From Pelotomaculum sp. UBA3103 (GTDB taxonomy: Bacteria > Bacillota > Desulfotomaculia > Desulfotomaculales > Pelotomaculaceae), in assembly GCA_002365855.1 (NCBI GenBank), contig DFAP01000070.1, forward strand, positions 1 through 20,708: a stretch of DNA of 20,708 nucleotides, written 5' to 3'. Each line of letters opens with the position of its first letter. Within the stretch, counting starts at the first letter, position 1. Positions 15,100-20,708 of the stretch are shown one piece after another. Under the pieces are notes generated by a model. That model was not told the DNA's origin and ran no database searches. It saw only the letters and a program-made list of their open reading frames with translations. Both the position numbers and the translations under genes were made by a program.

Positions 15100-16017
15100 T
15101 TACGTCTTAAAGTATAAAATTCGTGGCTTGAATTTCAGCCTGCCCAGCAGATCTAAATAATCTTCTGCGGTTATCTCACTCAGCTGTTTGCCCAGCATGG
15201 CTACCAGGGCCGCTTCCATCACGTTGGTACCGAAAGACCTTCCCTCATACTCGGGGGTTGTTGTGACGAGGGCGCCAGCACCCTTTTGCCTCAAAAAATC
15301 AATATCATTCCAGGTGGTAGTGTTGGTCAGAATGGTCTGACTGTCCATTTCCGCAGGCATAAAGCGCCTGATCAGGTGAAAATCCCCTGCTATGACCTCG
15401 GCGTCATGGTAAAACCGGGCAAATTTTCGGACCTTGTCCTCGTCCTGGCTCTCTTGTTTTTTACCGGTGGGATAAATCATATGAAAGGGCATTTTGATTA
15501 TTTCAGGCAGAATGCGGTTGGCGATCTCCTCCAGTTCCTCCACCGTCTTAATCGCATAAGGAATTCCGGCCGTAAAGATCAAGTCACCGTAAGTAACGTC
15601 GCATCCCATTTCAGAAAGAGCCTCAGCCATGCCAAAACGGTCCACGGAGCTGACCATCAGCACGCGGACACCTTTTTTAAGCAGGCCTGTTTCTTCCGCC
15701 AGGACCCGCACCACTTCCCTTTCCAGGGTGTTTTTTAACCCGCTGCCGTCAACCACCGGGGTGTTCTTGACTGCTTCCATTAATTTTAAGCCGTCCCGGA
15801 TTGCATAACGTTTTTGCCTGACAAAAAGATAAACGTCAATACCTCCCAGTCCGATCGCATCTACCTTCCCGTCCAGTTCACCAAGCATTTCCAGCGCACG
15901 GTCGAAATCACCGTCCGTACCCCTCCTGGCGATTTCTATTTCTTCCCCCAGCAAATCCACAACCACCTTGTGGTCGCGACTGGAAGAACCCAGGCTGACG
16001 CTGACCACCCGCTTCAA
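15100..16017 (-). CDS. Protein of the 'quinate 5-dehydrogenase' annotated family, function uncertain
   Basis: About 305 residues, opening MKRVVSVSLGSSSRDHKV. Proteins of this type in Clostridia are often annotated as quinate 5-dehydrogenase; I recognise the N-terminal pattern and DAIGLGGIDVYL and VVDGSGLKNTLER, but no evidence ties it to quinate. A Rossmann-like segment (KKGVRVLMVSSVDRFGMAEAL) could bind a nucleotide. A late NTTTWNDIDFLRQKGAGALVTTTP region looks conserved. The frame opens at GTG 16035, but a GGAGG site lies inside it and points to TTG 16017 seven bases on; I use that start. It is the first gene of a three-gene operon with a clear promoter at 16075-16103. Confidence 0.75.
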   Translation of the reverse strand: MKRVVSVSLGSSSRDHKVVVDLLGEEIEIARRGTDGDFDRALEMLGELDGKVDAIGLGGIDVYLFVRQKRYAIRDGLKLMEAVKNTPVVDGSGLKNTLEREVVRVLAEETGLLKKGVRVLMVSSVDRFGMAEALSEMGCDVTYGDLIFTAGIPYAIKTVEELEEIANRILPEIIKMPFHMIYPTGKKQESQDEDKVRKFARFYHDAEVIAGDFHLIRRFMPAEMDSQTILTNTTTWNDIDFLRQKGAGALVTTTPEYEGRSFGTNVMEAALVAMLGKQLSEITAEDYLDLLGRLKFKPRILYFKT

Positions 16018-16074
16018 TATAAAACCTCCAATCACCTTTAGCCGTCCAGGATCTGACCAGCTATAACCCTTACC

Positions 16075-16103
16075 ATTGTATCCAAAATAATCTAATAATA
16101 CAA
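16075..16103 (-). promoter_or_regulatory. Promoter of the quinate-type/SCP2/permease operon
   Basis: On the minus strand TTGTAT (16103 to 16098) and TACAAT (16080 to 16075) are separated by exactly 17 bases. Transcription would start near 16068, giving a leader of about 50 bases before the TTG at 16017. Confidence 0.65.
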
Positions 16104-16230
16104 GCTATACGCCCCATTCTGCAAAGCTTCCCACTAATTACGGCGACAACCTGAACCACTCAAATCCGATCTTAGCGATGCATTTTGCTACTTAGGCTTC
16201 GACAGCCGCTGGAATATTCCTCCTCACAGA

Positions 16231-16261
16231 AAATAGACCTGGTAGTAAGCCAGGCCTATTT
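16231..16261 (-). terminator. Terminator of the DUF2935 gene
   Basis: AAATAG-A-CCTGG (16231-16242) pairs with CCAGG-C-CTATTT (16250-16261) with one mismatch and a seven-base loop. On the minus strand it ends in TATTTTCTG. It lies 17 bases after the stop at 16278. Confidence 0.7.
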
Positions 16262-16277
16262 CGTTTGGAAATTCAGG

Positions 16278-17213
16278 TTATGCGAATTGGGTTAAACGAG
16301 ACATTTCAGCTAATCTTCTTTCCGCGGTTTGAATAAACCTATCCGCCTCTCTTCTAACGTGATCTCCCAGTAGTGTTGGAATTACGCTGAGAAGTTCACA
16401 AGCTGCAATAAGCTCAGTGGCGGCTGCCTTGAAATCCCTTATCTGAATAGCAACCCTAAGACTATCTTTTGTAAAACGTTTAATTACCGGATAAACAGGA
16501 AAATTTGGTTCTAACATTGATTTTAAATCAAGAGCCTCTAATTGTTTTTGGTCAAACAGTGTGCTAAATAAATTGGCCTGCTCGACAAATTGTCTTTCTG
16601 AAGGATCTAAAAGATGAAGAATAAATTTGGCATGGTCTGCCATTATTCTGTGCCAGAATGTTAAGTCGCGCACTATTGTTAAAGCTAATGGCTCCCTCCT
16701 ACATGTTTGCAGAGCAATTAGCCGTCCTATGAACGCAATAGCTTCTCTCCTGATATGATCAATTAATAAAGGAAAGTTGTACCCTCCAATTTTAGCCGGG
16801 CCACAGGTTAATATGCGGTTGAGTACTTGAGTTTTAAAACAGGTAAATTTTTTGGTCAGGTCAATACTGGCTTGGTTTAAAGTCCTGACATTCTGTTCCG
16901 TTGGGTTTTTTGCTATCATTTGAGCCTGATTTAAAAGTTTTGCATAAGACCTCTCATATTGTTGAGCTTCAGCAATTAGATCGACATTTACGCAAGCAAA
17001 GCCCAGACGCATAAAAAGTGCATGCTCCATCATAATTCTTAACCAAAAAAGGTTGTTGTCAATAGAGTCGGCAATAAAATCGCCTTGAATCGTTGGGATC
17101 TCCATTGCCGCCGGGCAAGTGAATGTTGAACAATCTTGTTCAATGCAGTCAGGTTGACAAAAACCCGGTTTGAATTGGCTAAATAAATCATCTCGTGAAA
17201 CTGGCATAACCAT
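16278..17213 (-). CDS. DUF2935 protein with Cys-rich N-terminus
   Basis: About 311 residues made of two DUF2935-type helical-bundle repeats. Numbered from the longest ATG (17231), repeat 1 has FWLRIMMEH (E69, H70) and DHIRRE (H159, E163); repeat 2 has FWHRIMADH (H194, H200) and DHVRRE (H291, E295). The paired His/Glu helices suggest a ferritin-like metal site, but function is unknown. An N-terminal extension carries C25-x3-C29-x4-C34-x4-C39, which I do not expect in the family. The start is uncertain: ATG 17231 lacks a ribosome binding site, while AAAGGGG lies just before ATG 17213 and ten bases before ATG 17207. It stands alone, followed by a terminator. Confidence 0.82.
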   Translation of the reverse strand: MVMPVSRDDLFSQFKPGFCQPDCIEQDCSTFTCPAAMEIPTIQGDFIADSIDNNLFWLRIMMEHALFMRLGFACVNVDLIAEAQQYERSYAKLLNQAQMIAKNPTEQNVRTLNQASIDLTKKFTCFKTQVLNRILTCGPAKIGGYNFPLLIDHIRREAIAFIGRLIALQTCRREPLALTIVRDLTFWHRIMADHAKFILHLLDPSERQFVEQANLFSTLFDQKQLEALDLKSMLEPNFPVYPVIKRFTKDSLRVAIQIRDFKAAATELIAACELLSVIPTLLGDHVRREADRFIQTAERRLAEMSRLTQFA

Positions 17214-17345
17214 TAAACCCCTTTTTCCCATATTATGCTATCTCTGGAAGTTCCGTGATACCGAAGACTTTACCAGGCCGGCCAGGCTGTTGGCTTGCCG
17301 GCTTATCGGGAGGATACGGGAAAAAAGTTTTTTTCACGAGTCATG

Positions 17346-17834
17346 CTAAAAAAAGTCCTCGATATTATCAAGTATATCCATGATCCGGACAATACCCACA
17401 ATCCTGCCCTCTTCTTCAACGGGGAGAATGCTGATGTTATGAATCATCATCAGCTCCGTGGCTCTGGTTAAAGACTCGTTAGGGCTTACGGATACCTTAA
17501 CAAGCGGCCTTATTGCTTCCATCACATTAATCGAAACACAATCACTCAGCAAAACCTTTTTATAAAAAGAGGGCCATGACATGGTGAAAAACTCGGTACT
17601 CTCACTGCACTCCACGCTTCTTTTTAAAATTTTAAATATATCACGCATGGTCAGGATACCGGCAAGCTCCTCCCCGCCATCATTAAGCTTTTTGAAAACC
17701 AATAGCGAGCGGCGCTCTTTACCATGTTTAGCGCTGAATTCCTTCATTGCCCTGATTGCCTCCATCAGGCTTTCCGTATCATATGCTCTGGGATAATCGT
17801 TTACGGGTATCATAAAATATTTAACTTTAAACAA
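17346..17834 (-). CDS. CBS-domain pair protein
   Basis: A 162-residue protein consisting of two CBS motifs that together would form one Bateman module, which senses adenine nucleotides or similar ligands. The first covers about residues 7-72 (LAGILTMRDIFKIL at the end), the second about 108-160 (VSVSPNESLTRATELM then ISILPVEEEGRIVGIVRIMDIL). No effector domain is attached, so it probably works in trans. The frame starts at TTG with GAGGG eight bases upstream; an ATG seven codons in lacks a site. It is divergent from the Cys-rich gene at 17986. Confidence 0.85.
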   Translation of the reverse strand: MFKVKYFMIPVNDYPRAYDTESLMEAIRAMKEFSAKHGKERRSLLVFKKLNDGGEELAGILTMRDIFKILKRSVECSESTEFFTMSWPSFYKKVLLSDCVSINVMEAIRPLVKVSVSPNESLTRATELMMIHNISILPVEEEGRIVGIVRIMDILDNIEDFF

Positions 17835-17985
17835 TTATTTATCCCTCACTTTCAAGATCTTGTCTTAAAATAAAAAACGGATTATATTGCCATACCCGGT
17901 TGTTTTCATTTATATTTTAAACAGCTAAGACAGTTTTCCTTCCCTGTTAATATGATTTAAGAATTTAGAAAAAAAGAGGCCAACT

Positions 17986-18450
17986 ATGATTATTCAGGTG
18001 AACCCCATAATTGACGAAGGCATAAGGGCCAACTGTCAAAAACCATACCCAGGTCACCCAAACGGCTGCCCTAACTACGGCATAAAAAAAGGCTGCCCCC
18101 CGGATGCCCCTTTTTTTCCTGACTTTTTTGACCTAAGCCAACCGGTGTATGCCATTATTAACCTTGTGGAATTTAAGCCGCAAATTGAGGAGATGAGGCA
18201 AAAACATCCTCACCGTGTTGATTTCGAACTCATCAGCGCGCTATACTGGCAGGATTCAGTAAAAAAGGCATGGCACGAAAAAATAAGGTCTTTTTTGAAT
18301 GAACATAAGGGTTATCATGTCACCACCTGCCCTGAGGCAATGGGCGTAAATCTCAGCAGAACCCTGGAGAATGCCGGTTTTAAGTTGGAGTGGCCACCAG
18401 TAAACTATTTCTGTCAGGTGGCTATCGCTGCTTTTGAAAATATTAAATAA
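17986..18450 (+). CDS. Small Cys-rich protein, possibly DUF2284-like metal binding
   Basis: A 154-residue soluble protein. The N-terminus has C17, C28 and C37 in CQKPYPGHPNGCPNYG and KKGCPPDAP, with further C115 and C143. The pattern CPNYG..kkgCPP resembles the predicted metal-binding DUF2284 group (CxxCPNYGKxxxCPP), so an Fe-S cluster is likely, but the match is partial and I give it as a resemblance only. The ATG follows AGAGG by six bases. It lies 66 bases upstream of the cupin gene on the same strand; an extended -10 box between them suggests the cupin can also be expressed separately. Confidence 0.65.
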   Translation: MIIQVNPIIDEGIRANCQKPYPGHPNGCPNYGIKKGCPPDAPFFPDFFDLSQPVYAIINLVEFKPQIEEMRQKHPHRVDFELISALYWQDSVKKAWHEKIRSFLNEHKGYHVTTCPEAMGVNLSRTLENAGFKLEWPPVNYFCQVAIAAFENIK

Positions 18451-18464
18451 TCAACATCCATATG

Positions 18465-18473
18465 TGATATAAT
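18465..18473 (+). promoter_or_regulatory. Possible extended -10 promoter of the cupin gene
   Basis: TGATATAAT is an extended -10 (TG-N-TATAAT) with no good -35 box, about 44 bases before the cupin ATG. A T8 run follows it. Confidence 0.35.
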
Positions 18474-18516
18474 TTTTTTTGCGCAACATAAAAAATCTGC
18501 TGGGGGGTAAATCAAC

Positions 18517-18903
18517 ATGAACGAAACGGTCAGGGGTATTAGCGGCGGTAAAATTGTATACCTGGACAATGAATCTGAGGTTGAAGGCCTTGCGTGGAAC
18601 CCGCATCCAAGTTTTAAAGGTGTATTCCTGAAACACCTGGTCAAAGGAGATTCCACAAACGGTAAATTCAGCTGCCACTTGATCAGGATCTCTGACGGCA
18701 ATGAAATCAGCGACCACATTCACGAGGGGAAATGGGAGTTGCATGAAGTAATTGGAGGAACCGGCAGCGGATTTCTGGCCGGCAAGGAAATCGTCTATGA
18801 ATTGGGTGCATCTATTGTTGTTCCCGAGGGCGTTCAGCATAAGATAATAGCTAATCAAGGCGATGTTTACCTGCTGGCAAAATTTATACCAGCGCTGCTG
18901 TAG
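18517..18903 (+). CDS. Single-domain cupin
   Basis: A 128-residue cupin. Motif 1 fits the consensus exactly: G61-x5-H67-x-H69-x4-E74-x6-G81. Motif 2 is G97-x5-P103-x-G105-x2-H108 followed by N113, one residue longer than consensus. H67, H69, E74 and H108 would bind one metal ion. Such small cupins include isomerases, dioxygenases and sensors, and the sequence does not decide among them. ATG start with GGGGGG about nine bases upstream. A strong terminator follows. The reverse-strand frame at 18451-18858 is a shadow. Confidence 0.88.
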   Translation: MNETVRGISGGKIVYLDNESEVEGLAWNPHPSFKGVFLKHLVKGDSTNGKFSCHLIRISDGNEISDHIHEGKWELHEVIGGTGSGFLAGKEIVYELGASIVVPEGVQHKIIANQGDVYLLAKFIPALL

Positions 18904-18944
18904 CCGCTTTTATATAAGTGTTAGGAAATCTGATTAAACCTTCC

Positions 18945-18972
18945 GGTGGCCTTCCAGGCCGCTCATTTTTTT
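18945..18972 (+). terminator. Terminator of the cupin gene
   Basis: GTGGCC (18946-18951) pairs with GGCCGC (18957-18962) with one G-T wobble and a five-base loop, followed by TCA and seven T residues (18966-18972). It lies about 42 bases after the stop. Confidence 0.8.
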
Positions 18973-19049
18973 CTAGCGGCTAGTACATTTGAACACTAGA
19001 ACGTCCCACCAGGATTATCCTGAATTCCTATTAAATTAAGCATTATCAG

Positions 19050-19790
19050 TTACCTCACTATAGGTGAGGCATCCTCGTCAAACGGGTTCAATCTCAGGGC
19101 GAGGTGGAACAGGTAGGGGTACTTTTTCTTTAAATACTGCATGTATGCCACCCACTGGACCGCAGCGTCCCTGTAAGCCCTGTTCATATCCATCTCAAGG
19201 TGTTTAAGGTCACTTTCAGGCAGGTTTTCCATATCTTTTCTCTGAACAAGTTCGTCTGTCAGGTGAAAAACGGCGCGCATCATTTCCGTAAATGTCTCGT
19301 GTTCAAGCAAAACCGGGTTTTCCAGTATTCTAAGCAAGAAATCTCTTTTCTCAATAAGCCAACAGCGCAGTCCGGGCAGATCTACCTTGTGGATATCAAC
19401 GTGGTATGTGTAACACTCAAGCTGGTTTCTCATGCTGTCGAATTCCTGGTCGGACCATTTACCGCTGACCAGAAACTTGCTCCTGACCTGGTGGAGATTA
19501 GGGTCGCGGTCAGATAGGTAAGCCAGCAATTGTGTGCCCACCTCGCTGAAATATGTCCCTATGACCATGTTGATTTTTTCCATCCTCTCGCGCTTGGACT
19601 TTACGGTAAGCATCTTATTTAAGATCAAGGTAACGAGGAGGACATTGATCGGCAGAAAGCCAAGTGCATTGAATATATAAAAATAGGTATTTTGAGGATC
19701 CCCCAAAAGGACAAATTTAATAAAATAGACAACAAATGAAAAGCAGATTAGAGAAATGCCCAGTTTAGCTTCCCAGCTCAAATGTTTCAA
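19050..19790 (-). CDS. Two-TM membrane protein of unknown function
   Basis: A 246-residue protein with two N-terminal hydrophobic segments (about 9-29 and 35-57) separated by a short GDPQNT loop, then a mostly helical, charged domain of about 185 residues with no signature I recognise. It would be anchored in the membrane with the large domain probably cytoplasmic, judged by KSKRER after the second segment. Conserved-looking stretches include SGKWSDQEFDSMRNQL and AAVQWVAYMQYLKKKYPYLF. The start is TTG with GGGGAG ten bases upstream. It is divergent from the SRAP gene at 19911. The function is unknown. Confidence 0.75.
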   Translation of the reverse strand: MKHLSWEAKLGISLICFSFVVYFIKFVLLGDPQNTYFYIFNALGFLPINVLLVTLILNKMLTVKSKRERMEKINMVIGTYFSEVGTQLLAYLSDRDPNLHQVRSKFLVSGKWSDQEFDSMRNQLECYTYHVDIHKVDLPGLRCWLIEKRDFLLRILENPVLLEHETFTEMMRAVFHLTDELVQRKDMENLPESDLKHLEMDMNRAYRDAAVQWVAYMQYLKKKYPYLFHLALRLNPFDEDASPIVR

Positions 19791-19910
19791 GGCTTATATG
19801 CTCCCCTTGTTGTATAATAAATATATATTAACACATATGCGCAGGTATTAGCTCAACAACTAACGGTCGTCCGGGCAAATCTACAAATTAAGGACAGAGG
19901 TGATTTAAAC

Positions 19911-20576
19911 ATGTGCGGGCGTTTCACTCTGGCATCCGATACAAAGGAGTTAAAAGCCGTTTTTTACCTGGCCAGGGATGTCTTTAATTCCATTCCGAGA
20001 TACAATATCGCTCCCGGTCAGGACGTATTAACCGTCACCAGCGGTCCGGCCGGCAGGGATATATCTGTAATGAAATGGGGTCTGATTCCCCACTGGTCCA
20101 AGGAGTCGAAATCCGGCTTCAAGATGATCAACGCGCGGGCGGAAACAATAGACCAAAAACCTGCTTTCATGGGAGCTTTCTTAAAGCGCCGCTGCCTCAT
20201 CCCGGCAGATGGTTTTTACGAGTGGAAGAAAACCGGCGGCACTAAAAATCCTTTATATATCACCCTCGCCAACCAAAAGATCTTTGCCTTCGCGGGCATC
20301 TGGGAATACTGGAAAACACCTGAGGGAAGTGTTATTTATTCCTGCTGTATTGTAACCACGGCAGCCAATGATGATATCCGGGCAATTCACGACAGAATGC
20401 CGGTGATCCTGGCAGGGGAACGGGAATACAGCGACTGGCTGAAGCTTGAAGATACGGAACTGTTAAAAAAGATGCTGAAGCCGTTTCATGACAAGTTATC
20501 AGTATACCCCGTCTCATCCCTGGTAAATTCCCCAAAAAACGAGGGTAAAAAGCTCATTGATATAATAAAAGCTTAG
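19911..20576 (+). CDS. SRAP-domain protein (YedK/HMCES family)
   Basis: A 221-residue protein that forms a stable thiazolidine crosslink with abasic sites in single-stranded DNA, protecting them. Catalytic features seen: C2 exposed after loss of Met1 (MCGRFT), N32 in RYNIAP, the NARAET motif (74-79), E104 in GFYEW and H160 in HDRMP. Length and order are as in the family. ATG start with GAGGTGAT nine or so bases upstream. It has no clear operon partner here. Confidence 0.95.
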   Translation: MCGRFTLASDTKELKAVFYLARDVFNSIPRYNIAPGQDVLTVTSGPAGRDISVMKWGLIPHWSKESKSGFKMINARAETIDQKPAFMGAFLKRRCLIPADGFYEWKKTGGTKNPLYITLANQKIFAFAGIWEYWKTPEGSVIYSCCIVTTAANDDIRAIHDRMPVILAGEREYSDWLKLEDTELLKKMLKPFHDKLSVYPVSSLVNSPKNEGKKLIDIIKA

Positions 20577-20586
20577 CCTATTCTTA

Positions 20587-20676
20587 CTACCGGACCTTCA
20601 GGATTTCGAAGAAGAACTTAATATGGTTATCGATCTTTTTCTCAATCTCGCTTGTGTATTGTCTGCCCTTTCCCAT
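20587..20676 (-). CDS. Possible 29-residue small protein
   Basis: A short minus-strand frame from ATG 20676 reads MGKGRQYTSEIEKKIDNHIK, then a short FFFEIL region ending LKVR before TAG. It could form an amphipathic helix. The ribosome binding site (TTAGG) is weak and no family is recognised, so it may be chance or a gene remnant. Confidence 0.25.
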   Translation of the reverse strand: MGKGRQYTSEIEKKIDNHIKFFFEILKVR

Positions 20677-20708
20677 TATAACGCCTAATACTAACGCATG
20701 TTAGCATG

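Noticed and set aside
16104..16230. Possible riboswitch or repeat between the DUF2935 terminator and the next promoter
   Set aside because: Only a short GGAATATTCC palindrome and weak pairings are seen, and the region lies upstream of the predicted transcript start.
17275..17330. Imperfect CCGGC/GCCGG hairpin and A/T palindrome after the CBS gene
   Set aside because: The GC stem is broken by mismatches and far from the T-run, so it is not a convincing terminator.
18451..18858. Minus-strand frame of 135 codons opposite the cupin
   Set aside because: The cupin has exact family motifs and a good ribosome binding site; the reverse frame has neither.

Overview
The window looks like a chromosomal segment of a Gram-positive anaerobe of the Clostridia, plausibly near the Desulfotomaculum/Pelotomaculum group. 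This is inferred from strong GGAGG-type ribosome binding sites, frequent TTG and GTG starts, rph-rdgB-ysnB gene order as in Bacillus, a 2-hydroxyacyl-CoA dehydratase/activase type gene pair, DUF2935 and a 'quinate 5-dehydrogenase'-type protein. No species marker is present, so this is a guess at family level.

Region 1 (1 to about 5950) is the right end of an integrated mobile element. Running leftwards on the minus strand are an XRE-type repressor, an excisionase-like HTH protein, a 777-residue primase-polymerase/DUF3987 helicase-like replication protein, and the start of a further gene (GTG at 316) that leaves the window. Running rightwards are an unrecognised zinc-ribbon protein and a tyrosine integrase whose start overlaps it. 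The element abuts the 3' end of a tRNA-Arg gene, the usual target of such integrases; the other end is outside the window. Gene content resembles a phage-satellite-like or other integrative element: replication and integration genes, with no structural or conjugation genes seen here. A striking 20-bp imperfect inverted repeat built from TGTCAG units lies just after the primase gene, and one arm of it recurs inside the next gene.

Region 2 (5949 to 6170) is a tRNA-Gly(TCC)/tRNA-Arg(TCT) operon on the minus strand, with a near-consensus promoter and a terminator hairpin. Region 3 (6221 to 10770) is a compact minus-strand cluster that could be one transcript: dehydratase D-component-like protein, its ATP-dependent activase, an MBL-fold hydrolase, RNase PH (rph), XTP/dITP pyrophosphatase (rdgB) and a YfcE/YsnB phosphoesterase.

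Region 4 (10830 to 16103) holds a secreted amidase with four SH3b repeats, an AMIN domain and an Amidase_3 domain, then a three-gene operon: 'quinate dehydrogenase'-type protein, SCP2-like protein and APC-family permease. Region 5 (16230 to 20708) is a looser set of single genes: a DUF2935 metal-binding-type protein with an added Cys-rich N-terminus, a CBS-pair protein, a small Cys-rich protein followed by a cupin, a two-TM protein, and an SRAP (YedK/HMCES-like) DNA-repair protein.

The most unusual material is in the element: the TGTCAG palindrome, the zinc-ribbon gene coupled to the integrase, and the Cys cluster and long catalytic-domain insertion in the integrase. I saw no CRISPR array, rRNA gene or complete insertion sequence.
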